Under the pieces are notes generated by a model. The model saw only the letters and a list, made by a program, of their open reading frames with translations. It was not told the DNA's origin and did no database searches. Of a stretch of 64,000 nucleotides of DNA, positions 33,456 through 42,335 are shown one piece after another. The translations under genes and the position numbers were made by a program. The DNA is from Parafannyhessea umbonata (GTDB lineage Bacteria; Actinomycetota; Coriobacteriia; Coriobacteriales; Atopobiaceae), in NCBI RefSeq assembly GCF_012844235.1, contig NZ_JABAGR010000002.1, positions 62,001-126,000 of the forward strand. The letters run 5' to 3'. Within the stretch, counting starts at the first letter, position 1; every line of letters begins with the position of its first letter.

Positions 33456-35222
33456 TTGGCAGAGGACAAAAGGCCAGTCCCCGGCAATTCCTCGGGCGAC
33501 TTCGATATAAACGAGCTGGACGACGTCGAGTACCTTGGCAAGTGGTACGAGAGCGTCTCGAAGACGAACACCCGTGATGCGGGAACGATAGGTATCCTGG
33601 GTGGGCGGAGCATGGACGCTGGACCATATAGGATCACGCGCGCGAAGAAGGCCGCCCGCCTGCGCGAGATTCTCAGGATCGCGAGCCACTACGACGTCCT
33701 CCACGGGCTTACGCCCGTCACGTTGCGCAAGCTTCTGGAGGAGCTTGGCCCCACCTTCGTGAAGGCGGGGCAGATTCTCTCGATGCGATCGGAGATTCTG
33801 CCGCAGAGCTTCTGCGACGAGCTTACGAAGCTACGCACCGATGTCGAGCCGATGGACCGCGAGGAGGTGCTCTCCACCCTCAGGGCGGAGTACGACACCC
33901 CCATCGAGGAGCTGTTCGACGCGATAGACGACGTTCCGCTCGGCTCCGCCTCCGTGGCGCAGGTGCACAAGGCGCGTCTCGTGACGGGGGAGACGGTGGC
34001 GGTGAAGGTCCAGCGCCCCCACGTGAAGGAGATCATGGCGCAGGACATCTCCATCATGCGCTCGCTCGCGAAGAGAAGCGCCATCGTCATGGGGGACGAG
34101 CAGGTGCTCGACCTGCAGTCCGTGGTGGACGAGCTGTGGCAGTCCTTCCGGGAGGAGACGGACTTCCTCGTCGAGGCGAGGAGCCTGGAGGAGTTCCGGC
34201 GCAACAACGCGGGATGCAAGTTCATCGACTGCCCGAAGCCATATCCGCGGCTCTGCACGGAGCACGTCGTGGTGATGGACTACGTCGAGGGCATACCCAT
34301 CGACAAGACGGCGCGCCTGAAGGCCGAGGGCTACGACCTCTCGGAGATCGGCGCGAAGCTCGTCGACAACTACACGAGCCAGATGCTGGACGACGGCTTC
34401 TTCCATGCGGACCCACATCCCGGCAATCTGGTGGTTAAGGACGGCAAGATCGTCTACCTCGACCTTGGCATCATGGGGAGGCTGTCCGCCCATGACAGGG
34501 CCGCCATGACGGACATGGTGAACGCCGTCGCCCTGCGAGACTCCGTCGGGCTCAAGAACGGCCTGCTGCGCTTCTCGGTCTCCGACACCTCCGAGGTCGA
34601 CCACCCCGGCCTGCTTGCCGACCTTGACTCGATCTTGGACAACTACGGCGAGGCGGACCTCTCGGACCTCGACATCGGCGCCTTCCTCAACTCGCTTATT
34701 TCGATGGCACGCAAGAACGGCATCGAGCTTCCGGGCACCGTCACGATGCTCGCGAGGTCGCTCGTCACGCTCGAGGGCGTCGTGGACGAGTTCCTTCCGG
34801 GAACGTCCATGATCGACATCGTACGCGCCCACGTGAAGTCCCACGCCGACCCCGTCGACGTCTCCAAGAGAGAGCTCAAGCGCCTGACGCGCGAGTCCAT
34901 AGCTGCGACGCATGGCCTGCTTGGCGCGGCTTCGCAGGTGTCCACGGCAATGAACATGCTCACGCGTGGGCAGCTGCGCATGAACCTTGGGCTCGACGGA
35001 TACCAGGACCCCATCGGCGACATGGCGCGCGCGGCGGATCGTCTGACGCTCGGCATCATCATCGCCGGCCTGTTCATCGGGTCGTCGGTCGTGTATTACG
35101 CGCGCATCAAGCCCGTGGTCTTCGGCATTCCCGTGATCGGGTTCTTCGGCTACGTTCTCGCGCTTGCGCTCGGACTGTGGATTGTGCACCAAGTCGTCAA
35201 GGAGAACAGGCACCGCAGGTAG
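33456..35222 (+). CDS. ABC1/UbiB family protein kinase-like protein
   Basis: A 588-residue member of the UbiB/ABC1 atypical kinase family. It has the KxGQ motif in FVKAGQILSMRSEILPQ, the Ala-rich loop PLGSASVAQVHKARL, AVKVQRP with the ATP lysine, and HADPHPGNLVVKDGKIVYLDLGI holding the catalytic and metal acids. Two C-terminal transmembrane helices (about 525-545 and 553-578) anchor it. In other bacteria the family supports quinone or lipid metabolism; the job here is unknown. The TTG at 33456 has GGAAGAG upstream; an ATG at 33612 is the alternative. It is cotranscribed with the phasin-like gene. Confidence 0.9.
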   Translation: MAEDKRPVPGNSSGDFDINELDDVEYLGKWYESVSKTNTRDAGTIGILGGRSMDAGPYRITRAKKAARLREILRIASHYDVLHGLTPVTLRKLLEELGPTFVKAGQILSMRSEILPQSFCDELTKLRTDVEPMDREEVLSTLRAEYDTPIEELFDAIDDVPLGSASVAQVHKARLVTGETVAVKVQRPHVKEIMAQDISIMRSLAKRSAIVMGDEQVLDLQSVVDELWQSFREETDFLVEARSLEEFRRNNAGCKFIDCPKPYPRLCTEHVVVMDYVEGIPIDKTARLKAEGYDLSEIGAKLVDNYTSQMLDDGFFHADPHPGNLVVKDGKIVYLDLGIMGRLSAHDRAAMTDMVNAVALRDSVGLKNGLLRFSVSDTSEVDHPGLLADLDSILDNYGEADLSDLDIGAFLNSLISMARKNGIELPGTVTMLARSLVTLEGVVDEFLPGTSMIDIVRAHVKSHADPVDVSKRELKRLTRESIAATHGLLGAASQVSTAMNMLTRGQLRMNLGLDGYQDPIGDMARAADRLTLGIIIAGLFIGSSVVYYARIKPVVFGIPVIGFFGYVLALALGLWIVHQVVKENRHRR

Positions 35223-35249
35223 AAGGCCGTGGCGCCCCACGAAGAGCTG

Positions 35250-36779
35250 CTATTCGATTCCGTTGACTGCGAGCTCTACGACCTTGTAGGCTCCGTCATA
35301 CACTCCTATGGCATTTGCCTGCTCGATACGGTCGCACATGAACGAGATAAGGTCCCTGTCCGATTGGAGCGAGTCTATCATCGAAAGGACCTCGTCCGTA
35401 TCATCCATCTCGTATGTTCCGTCTCCGATTTCTGCGGCGCGAATCGCACCCCAGGCCTCGTGACCACCGACGCGATGAATCATCAGCTTTGGCACCGGAT
35501 AGAACGAGAACTCGCTCGGCTTCGTCACCAGAATGTCTGAGCAACGCATGAGGACGTTTGAACTGTAGACGGCCGAGAATATGTCCGTGTCGCAGAATGC
35601 GTGGATTCCGGAGACGTCTCCGTCGAGTGCTTGGCTCGCGAACGAGCTTACCTCCGAGAAGTCGTCGAAGTGGGTCTGGGCGAGCTCGGAGAGTCCATGG
35701 ACAGATTCCACGAGGCCGTCCCAGACGTCGCTGTGGTCTCCAACGTTCACGAAGAGCGTCGCCTCACTGCGTCTGACGTATGGGATGAGATGCTCGATTA
35801 TCGAGGCGAAGAGATCCTGCTGCGCACCCGCGCCTCCCACGGAGATGAGGTACCGAACCGCGCCGTCACCCAGCACGCGTTTCCTGCGCGCCGCGCAGTC
35901 ACGTCCGATGTTGCTTACGAGCTCATGGTCGACGTAGTGTCCCGTGTAGACAAGAGAGCCCTTTGGCATTGGCTTCAGCTGACGTGACGGATCCATGCCG
36001 CGTAACTGGTGGTACCCGAGGTAGGCGCTTGGTGTCTGAACGGTGTGAATCGACCCTTCCGCGAGGTGGAGCGCCATAGGCCAGTTGTCTGGTATGGCGT
36101 TTACGACGTGGGTGAGACCGGCATGGACCGCCGCCTGGGACGGCCAAACATGCGTGCCGATGTAGGGGACGTCTTGCGGGAGGTCCCGAAAAAGGGGAAC
36201 GCACAGCTCGGCGTTCTTCTGGTCTCCAGAATTATAGGAGAGCTTCCTGAAGCCCTCGCTGTTCAGCGGCTCCCAGAACAGCTTGTCGAAGACGCCCACC
36301 CTCTGGGAAAGGCGCGAGCCCATGGAGTAGAGGCCGTTCTGGTACTCGATGGCCTTCGATCCCGTGCTCTCCTTGAACGAGGCGAGGTCGAGCCAATAGG
36401 GCGTATAGCCCATCGCGTGGGCAGCGGAGGCCATGGCCATCGAGATGCGATAGTGACCGAACCCCATTCGGATGTTACCTACCACGACAGGGCTTCCGCC
36501 GGCAGCCGCGACCGTCCTCTCGGTCTTCTGGGGCAGCGGCTGTGCCGCCGCGTCCGCGCGGATGTCCAAGGCGTCAGATCCATCTGCGAGCACGAGGTTC
36601 CTGACTCCCAATGTCTCACTGATCACGGGCACGTCCGCACCCTTTAGGTGGTACACGGCTTTGGAGTCATCCCCAAACTTCCTGAGGAACTTCTCTTTCG
36701 AGCGGACCGCCTTCCTGTACGTGGCCTCGTCTTGGACGTTTCCGAAGGCACTTCTCGCCCTGTCAGTTCCGGTCGTCAT
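35250..36779 (-). CDS. Putative GT-B glycosyltransferase-like protein
   Basis: A 509-residue protein I cannot place precisely. The motif NIRMGFGHYRISMAMASAA resembles the GxGH loop of MGDG-synthase/MurG-type GT-B enzymes. The C-terminal part has DILVTKPSEFSFYPVPKLM, reminiscent of the GT-B donor site, and ISVGGAGAQQDLF. No signal peptide or membrane segment is seen. The ATG at 36779 follows AAGGAGGA, an excellent SD. It is divergent from the TetR gene, and two 15-bp operators lie between them, so it is likely co-regulated with the galactoside genes. It may use UDP-galactose or UDP-glucose; that is inference. Base composition is lower in GC than flanking regions. Confidence 0.65.
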   Translation of the reverse strand: MTTGTDRARSAFGNVQDEATYRKAVRSKEKFLRKFGDDSKAVYHLKGADVPVISETLGVRNLVLADGSDALDIRADAAAQPLPQKTERTVAAAGGSPVVVGNIRMGFGHYRISMAMASAAHAMGYTPYWLDLASFKESTGSKAIEYQNGLYSMGSRLSQRVGVFDKLFWEPLNSEGFRKLSYNSGDQKNAELCVPLFRDLPQDVPYIGTHVWPSQAAVHAGLTHVVNAIPDNWPMALHLAEGSIHTVQTPSAYLGYHQLRGMDPSRQLKPMPKGSLVYTGHYVDHELVSNIGRDCAARRKRVLGDGAVRYLISVGGAGAQQDLFASIIEHLIPYVRRSEATLFVNVGDHSDVWDGLVESVHGLSELAQTHFDDFSEVSSFASQALDGDVSGIHAFCDTDIFSAVYSSNVLMRCSDILVTKPSEFSFYPVPKLMIHRVGGHEAWGAIRAAEIGDGTYEMDDTDEVLSMIDSLQSDRDLISFMCDRIEQANAIGVYDGAYKVVELAVNGIE

Positions 36780-36810
36780 CGATTCCTCCTTGACGGTGCG
36801 GTCAACGGCT

Positions 36811-36825
36811 GATAGTCTGACTATC
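36811..36825. promoter_or_regulatory. TetR operator site 1
   Basis: GATAGTC-T-GACTATC is a perfect 7-bp-arm palindrome in the 90-base gap between the divergent glycosyltransferase-like and TetR genes. Confidence 0.7.
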
Positions 36826-36830
36826 AATGT

Positions 36831-36845
36831 GATAGACAGACTATC
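36831..36845. promoter_or_regulatory. TetR operator site 2
   Basis: GATAGACAGACTATC is a near copy of site 1, with its centre 20 bp away (two helical turns). TetR dimers could bind side by side here. Confidence 0.65.
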
Positions 36846-36869
36846 ACTTGCTTAAAGGGGGAGTCAAGC

Positions 36870-37550
36870 ATGGCGTCCGAGGGGACGGAAGAGAACTTGT
36901 TGGCGGCTGGACAGCAAGGCGTCAGGGCCAGGCCGGAGACGATGCGCGACGAGTGGGTCGTGGAGTGCGCGGCCCAGCTCTTCCTCGAGGGTGGCCTCTC
37001 AAGCGTGAAGATGACGGACATCGCGGATGCGTCTGGGGTTGGCGTTGCGACCCTATACAGGCGCTTCAAGTCAAAGACACGGCTCTCGGTGGAGGCTGCC
37101 ACTCTTCTCTGGAAGAGGTTCAACGAGCGCATATCCGAGCTCGTAGAATCGGACGATTTCCTTACCATGAACGGGGCCGACCGCCTCGAGACGCTGCTCA
37201 GGGAGTACGGGGCGCACTATGTGGCTAATCGGGAGTTTGTGAGCTTCCTGGACGAATTCGACCACCTCGTTCTTTCCGAGGGGGTCGAAGGCGGTGAGCT
37301 AGAGAGCTACGGTCGCGAGGTCGATTCGTTTTACATCATATTCGACGATGCGTATAAGCTGGGCGTCTCGGATGGCTCGGTGCTGATCCTGCCTGACTTT
37401 GCGACGTTCTACAAGAGCGTCGCGCATGCCCTCGTCAGCGTTGCGGAGAAGATGGCCCGCGGGGAGGTCATCCCCTCTGATGACTTCTCCGACGGTATGG
37501 AGGAGCTTGACTGCATTGTCGACATGGCCGTGAAGTACGTGAGGAAGTAG
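36870..37550 (+). CDS. TetR family transcriptional regulator
   Basis: A 226-residue regulator with an N-terminal TetR helix-turn-helix (AAQLFLEGGLSSVKMTDIADASGVGVATLYRRFKSK region, about 33-70) and a helical ligand domain. The ATG at 36870 follows GGGGGAG. The divergent promoter region holds two 15-bp operators, so it is probably autoregulated. It likely controls the glycosyltransferase-like gene and the symporter, alpha-galactosidase, galK and galT genes downstream. The ligand is unknown; a galactoside or metabolite is inferred from context. Confidence 0.9.
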   Translation: MASEGTEENLLAAGQQGVRARPETMRDEWVVECAAQLFLEGGLSSVKMTDIADASGVGVATLYRRFKSKTRLSVEAATLLWKRFNERISELVESDDFLTMNGADRLETLLREYGAHYVANREFVSFLDEFDHLVLSEGVEGGELESYGREVDSFYIIFDDAYKLGVSDGSVLILPDFATFYKSVAHALVSVAEKMARGEVIPSDDFSDGMEELDCIVDMAVKYVRK

Positions 37551-37624
37551 GCTGGCGGATTCAGGCGCCCGTGCGATGGGCTTGTCTGCGACGGTGAGGA
37601 TTTGCTGTCAGAAGGAGATTCGAA

Positions 37625-39007
37625 ATGAGCGAAAAGAGACTTGCGGACGGCGCCGTGATCAGGAAGTTCGCTATCGGACAGCTTGGCTGGGCGATTCTCT
37701 CGGGAATCATCAGCAACTGGCTCGTCTACTACTACATGCCCTCCGATACGCTCGTCAGTCAGGGGATGACCGTCTTCATCACCCAGGGCATAGTGTTCGC
37801 AGGCCTCACGGTCATCGGAATTATCACGGCATGCGGGCGTCTCCTCGACGGCTTCATCGATCCGTTTATCGCCTCCAAGTCCGATTCGCTCGCAAGTCCG
37901 CTCGGGCGAAGGATACCTTTTATGAGGAGGGCGGCTGCGCCTTTTGCCGCAATGACTGTCTTCGTGTTCGTTATTCCGGGAACGTCGAGCGTGGTGGCGA
38001 ACAATGTCCTTCTCTTCGTATGTCTGATGCTTTTCTATGTGACGTTGTCGCTCTATTGCACGCCCTTCAATGCGCTCATCCCCGAGCTCGGTCGTACGCA
38101 GGAGCTGCGCGTCAACCTCTCGACTTACATCTCGGTAACCTACTTCGTGGGTACTGCGGCCGCTTACCTCGTTACCGCGTTGGCGGGAATCCTTGAGCCG
38201 TCATTGGGTCCCGTTGCCAGCTTCAGGGTTACGGTGGCCGTGCTGGCGGTTATCGCTCTCGCGTGCATGCTCGTGCCCGCCTTTGGAATCGACGAGAACC
38301 TCTATGCGGACACGCAGCCAAGTTCGACGCCCATGGGACAGTCCGTCGCGAAGACTTTTAGGAATCGCGAGTTCCAGATCTTCGAGGGTTCCGACGTCCT
38401 GTACTGGGTGTCGATCACGATGTTCCAGACGGGCTTGCCATATTACGTCACGGAGCTGATGGGCTTCGATGACTCCTGGACGTTCGTCTTCTTCGCAGCC
38501 ATGACGCTCATCTCCCTCATGTTCTACGCGCCCGTAAACGTTCTGGCAAAGCGCATCGGCAAGAAGAAGCTCGTCGCCTTTGCCTTTTTCTTCTTCTGCC
38601 TCGCGTTTGCCGTGACGTCTATATGCGGCCAGTTCGGAGTGCCCCAGATCGTGTGGGGCGTGGTCGTTGCTGTTCTGGCGGCGGTTCCCATGGCCATACT
38701 GGGAATCCTGCCCCAGGCGGTGCTCGCTGACATCGCCGAGGCGGATGCCGTCCAGACGGGAGAGAACCGAGAGGGGATGTTCTATGCTGCGCGAACGTTC
38801 AGCATGACGCTTGGACAGACCCTTGCGATGGTGCTCTTCACCTCCATCTCCTCTGCCGCCGCGGGCGGACTTGGGTATAGGCTCACGGCTGCGGTCGCAA
38901 CGGCGTTCTGTTTGATAGCGGGATTGGTGTTCACGCGCTATCACGAGGATAAGGTCCTTGGCGTGATTTCCGTGCTCGATACAAACGACGTGTCTGTGAC
39001 AGAGTAA
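37625..39007 (+). CDS. GPH family sugar:cation symporter (MelB-like)
   Basis: A 460-residue transporter of the glycoside-pentoside-hexuronide family, with about 12 membrane helices. The signature DGFIDPFIASKSDSL followed by GRRIPFMRR (about 80-105) matches MelB/XylP-type symporters, where the Asp residues bind the coupling cation. MFS-like helices with GLPYYVTELMGF are typical. The ATG at 37625 follows AAGGAG. It stands directly before the GH36 gene, so it probably imports alpha-galactosides such as melibiose. No EIIA regulatory tail is present. Confidence 0.9.
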   Translation: MSEKRLADGAVIRKFAIGQLGWAILSGIISNWLVYYYMPSDTLVSQGMTVFITQGIVFAGLTVIGIITACGRLLDGFIDPFIASKSDSLASPLGRRIPFMRRAAAPFAAMTVFVFVIPGTSSVVANNVLLFVCLMLFYVTLSLYCTPFNALIPELGRTQELRVNLSTYISVTYFVGTAAAYLVTALAGILEPSLGPVASFRVTVAVLAVIALACMLVPAFGIDENLYADTQPSSTPMGQSVAKTFRNREFQIFEGSDVLYWVSITMFQTGLPYYVTELMGFDDSWTFVFFAAMTLISLMFYAPVNVLAKRIGKKKLVAFAFFFFCLAFAVTSICGQFGVPQIVWGVVVAVLAAVPMAILGILPQAVLADIAEADAVQTGENREGMFYAARTFSMTLGQTLAMVLFTSISSAAAGGLGYRLTAAVATAFCLIAGLVFTRYHEDKVLGVISVLDTNDVSVTE

Positions 39008-39085
39008 AGTGGCAACAAATGGATTGGCGCCGATGTTGCGACGCGCACGGGCTTCGATTGATGCGCATGGGGGGAATGCGGAAGA

Positions 39086-41122
39086 ATGGACCTCAATCCG
39101 AAGTTTCAGATAACGTGGAGGGTGCCGGACGGCGGACAGCGAACAACGTATGTATCAGACCAGGTGCCGACTTTCGGTGCCGACTGCAGGGACCTGGACG
39201 TTACCGTCGAGCATGACGGAGACGTGTGGCGCGTATGGGTCGATCCGGAGTACGACCTCACGATCGAGTCCGCAACCGCCACGGTGTCTCTCGATCTCCA
39301 GCACGCCGATGCGCTGTTCCTGAATGGCTATAACTCGTGGACGGACTCCTGGGAGCGCTCGCCGCGAGCGAATATGCACGGGCTTTGGGGTACGCCGCAC
39401 AGTATTGTAGGTCGCTGGGTGCTTGACGCATCTGGTGACTATCGCTTTGCTAGACAGGACCCGCGTTTCGGCCACCAGCATGGAGAGGGATACGGATACC
39501 TTAGGTTCGGCCAGGCAGTATCGCTATTCGGGGAATGCAGGCCGGACACTGGCTTAACCGTAATATATGAGGATCTTCCAGAGAACACCGTTTCGCTGCA
39601 GAAGGAAGGTCCAAACAGGCCTCTTGCCGCTGGCGAGCGAGTCGAGATCCTTACGCTTGCCCTGGTGGAGGGGACGCTTCACAGCGCCTTCGCTCGGTAT
39701 GTCGAGCTCATGGGTATTCGACGTCGATCCGCGTTTCCGCTTGTGGGGTTCACGAGTTGGTATCGTCACTACGGCGACATCGATGCGGCAACCTTGAAGC
39801 GAGATCTCGTTGGAGTGTCAGACGTCCTTCTTGCCCAGCCCCTGGAGGGGGTCCTGCCCGTCTTCCAAGTGGACGACGGGTATGCGAAGGTGGGGGACTG
39901 GATGCAGCCCGACCCTAATCGCTTCCCGGCAGGAATGGGGGCGGTCGCTGACGACATACGCTCGGCGGGGCTCGTGCCCGGACTCTGGATGGCGCCCTTC
40001 GTCTGCGAGAAGGAGTCGCGCACATTTGCAGAGCATCAGGATTGGCTGCTAAGGGATTCATCCGGTCGCCCAGTCATGAGCGGGTCGCATTGGAGCGGCG
40101 GCTATGCCCTTGACACGCAGAATCCAGATGTTCGCGAGTACGTTAGCGCTTCGCTCGACACGGCAGCGCGTATTTGGGGCTTCAAGCTGTTGAAGCTCGA
40201 CTTCCTGTATGCCGCCGCCATGCTTCCGCATGCCGGGAAAAACCGCGGCGAGCTTATGGCAGACGCGCTCGACCTACTCCGCTCGAGCGTTCCCGAGGGA
40301 ACGCTGTTTGACTTCTGTGGCGTGCCTGTCGTGAGTGCCTTCGGACGATGCGAGTATTGCCGCGTTGGCTGCGATGTGGGACTCGATTGGAATGACACAC
40401 TGCACATGCGGATTACTGGCCGTGAACGCGTCAGCACAAAAAACAGCCTACACAACACCAAGGGCCGCGCTCACCTGAATGGCGTAACCTTTTTGAACGA
40501 CCCCGATGTCTTCTTCCTTCGGAGGGACGTAAAGATTACCGACTCGCAGCGTACCCGCCTTCTCTCGGCGGATTCGCTGCTGGGAGGTGTGCTCTTCACA
40601 TCCGACGATATGGGGGCGTGGGATTCTCGACAGGTGAGCATCTTTCGGAATGCGCTGGATACATTCGCGCGGCGTTCAAGCGAATTCGCACCTCAAACGA
40701 CTGGCCGGGTTGATGGTGAGGCCGGCGACTTATCGGATAAGCCGATTGGTCGGACGCACGATGCACATGGAGCACAATTGAATCCCGACACCTGCACGAC
40801 GAGCATGACCCAGCCCATGCCCGACATCGACATAACCCAGCCCATGCCCGACATCGACATGACCCAGCCCATGCCCGACATCGACATGACTGAGCCCATT
40901 GCGTCTTGCATCGACGAGGAACGGATGACCGTATCCGACATCACGGAGCCCATGGAAGATGTGACAGGGACAACTGCCAGCCCGGACGTGACGGTCGTCG
41001 ACCAGCCCCTTATGGTTGCAATCGAGGCGGCCGAGGAGGGGGAGGGACCAGGCGACGCGATTGAAACGTTGCCCGGGCAGATTGGCACGTCCGATGAGAT
41101 TGAGGGGGAGTCGAATGGATAG
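39086..41122 (+). CDS. Alpha-galactosidase, GH36 family, with repetitive acidic C-terminal tail
   Basis: A 678-residue enzyme that should release galactose from alpha-galactosides in the cytoplasm. It has no signal peptide. A beta-rich N-terminal domain (1-200) precedes the catalytic barrel. VFQVDDGYAKVGDW, PGLWMAPFV and KLDFLYAAA (nucleophile about Asp372) are seen, with DVGLDWND likely near the acid/base. After about residue 540 a roughly 135-residue Asp/Thr/Pro/Met-rich tail follows, with three in-frame copies of a nine-residue unit (QPMPDID core) encoded by a 27-bp tandem repeat. The ATG at 39086 has a modest GGAAGA SD. The stop overlaps galK. The tail function is unknown and unusual for the family. 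Confidence 0.85.
   Translation: MDLNPKFQITWRVPDGGQRTTYVSDQVPTFGADCRDLDVTVEHDGDVWRVWVDPEYDLTIESATATVSLDLQHADALFLNGYNSWTDSWERSPRANMHGLWGTPHSIVGRWVLDASGDYRFARQDPRFGHQHGEGYGYLRFGQAVSLFGECRPDTGLTVIYEDLPENTVSLQKEGPNRPLAAGERVEILTLALVEGTLHSAFARYVELMGIRRRSAFPLVGFTSWYRHYGDIDAATLKRDLVGVSDVLLAQPLEGVLPVFQVDDGYAKVGDWMQPDPNRFPAGMGAVADDIRSAGLVPGLWMAPFVCEKESRTFAEHQDWLLRDSSGRPVMSGSHWSGGYALDTQNPDVREYVSASLDTAARIWGFKLLKLDFLYAAAMLPHAGKNRGELMADALDLLRSSVPEGTLFDFCGVPVVSAFGRCEYCRVGCDVGLDWNDTLHMRITGRERVSTKNSLHNTKGRAHLNGVTFLNDPDVFFLRRDVKITDSQRTRLLSADSLLGGVLFTSDDMGAWDSRQVSIFRNALDTFARRSSEFAPQTTGRVDGEAGDLSDKPIGRTHDAHGAQLNPDTCTTSMTQPMPDIDITQPMPDIDMTQPMPDIDMTEPIASCIDEERMTVSDITEPMEDVTGTTASPDVTVVDQPLMVAIEAAEEGEGPGDAIETLPGQIGTSDEIEGESNG
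40805..40885 (+). repeat. Three tandem copies of a 27-bp repeat in the alpha-galactosidase gene
   Basis: Units at 40805-40831, 40832-40858 and 40859-40885 are identical except for one base (ATG to ATA at the start of unit 2). The next 12 bases start a degenerate fourth unit. The period is a multiple of three, so copy-number change would keep the frame. Confidence 0.9.
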
Positions 41123-42335
41123 CAACGCGATGACCGACGAGCACCTTCACATGCTGATGGGAGAGTACGAGGAGTCTTTCGGCAAGGTGGGAGAACGCGT
41201 GCTCGCCGTGGTGGCGCCTGGTCGTACTGAGCTTGCGGGAAATCATACCGATCACGAAGGCGGCCAGGTCATTGCTGGTGCAGTGAACCGTTATGTGCGT
41301 GGGATATTCTGCCCCAACGAGAGCGGCCGGATTCGCGTGAAGAGCCTGGGCTATGGACTCGTTGAGGTGAAGTGCTCGGATCTCACGTCCCGTGAGGAGG
41401 AAAGGAACACCTCTGCCGCAATCGTACGTGGACTGCTGGCCGCATTCCGCGAGCAGGGAGCGGGATCTGACCTCCAGGGATTCGACGCCGTCGTAACCAG
41501 TGAGGTTCCCGCAGGCTCTGGACTGTCTAGCTCCGCTGCCTACGAGCTAGAGATTGCGCAGGCTATGAATTGGCTCTGGGCTGGCGGCGGCTTCTCGGCC
41601 ATGAAGCTTGCCCAGATGTCGCAGTTCGCAGAGCGCATGTACTTTGGAAAGCCGTGCGGCCTGATGGATCAGGCCGCGATTGCCGTTGGTGGCATCGCCC
41701 ACATGGACTTCTCGAATGCGTCAGACCCTCAGGTCGAACGCCTCGATTTCGACTTTGCGGAGAACGGTTTCTCAATCTGCCTCGTCTCGGTGGGAGCGGA
41801 CCACTCAGCCAACACTGCGGACTACGCAGCCGTTCCACAGGAGATGCAGGAAGTTGCGCGCGAGTTCGGTTGCGAGCGCCTGTGTGATGTCCGCGAGGCC
41901 GACGTCATCAGCAGCCTTCCGGCTCTCCGTGCGAAGCTGGGAGACCGTGCGGCCTTGCGCGCGCTCCACTATTTCCGCGAGGAGCGTTTCGTTCAGAATC
42001 GCGTTAAGGCGATGCGTGCCGGTGACATGCCGGCTTTCCTCGAGCTCACGCAACGCTCTGGCGCATCGAGCGCGATGTACTTGCAGAACGTGTCGATTGG
42101 CGGGTCGCCGGAGCAGCCAGCCATGGTTGCGCTTGCCGTTGCGGAGGAGCTGCTTGGTGGTCGCGGGGCGGTTCGTATACACGGTGGCGGCTTTGGCGGA
42201 ACGATTCAGGCGTTTGTCCCCCTTAGCGATACCGACGAGTTCTGTCGAGCGATGGACCATGCCTTGGGCGGGCAGGTATCGTCAAGCTACGTTATCGATC
42301 ACGAGGGAGCTCGGGCACAATGGAGAGAAATGTAG
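41115..42335 (+). CDS. galK: Galactokinase
   Basis: A 406-residue GHMP kinase that phosphorylates galactose. Motif 1 is PGRTELAGNHTDHEGG, where the usual RvNliGEH is changed to RTELAGNH, keeping Arg and the His-x-Asp. Motif 2 is VPAGSGLSSSAAYE, the catalytic Asp is in GLMDQAAI, and motif 3 is IHGGGFGGTIQAFV. The ATG at 41115 with GGGGGAG overlaps the end of the alpha-galactosidase gene by eight bases, so they are coupled. It provides galactose-1-phosphate for GalT. Confidence 0.9.
   Translation: MDSNAMTDEHLHMLMGEYEESFGKVGERVLAVVAPGRTELAGNHTDHEGGQVIAGAVNRYVRGIFCPNESGRIRVKSLGYGLVEVKCSDLTSREEERNTSAAIVRGLLAAFREQGAGSDLQGFDAVVTSEVPAGSGLSSSAAYELEIAQAMNWLWAGGGFSAMKLAQMSQFAERMYFGKPCGLMDQAAIAVGGIAHMDFSNASDPQVERLDFDFAENGFSICLVSVGADHSANTADYAAVPQEMQEVAREFGCERLCDVREADVISSLPALRAKLGDRAALRALHYFREERFVQNRVKAMRAGDMPAFLELTQRSGASSAMYLQNVSIGGSPEQPAMVALAVAEELLGGRGAVRIHGGGFGGTIQAFVPLSDTDEFCRAMDHALGGQVSSSYVIDHEGARAQWREM

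Noticed and set aside
33084-35222. Polyhydroxyalkanoate granule locus
   Set aside because: The small protein is phasin-like, but no PHA synthase or depolymerase is present.
40805-40885. CRISPR array
   Set aside because: The repeats are directly adjacent without spacers and encode protein in frame.
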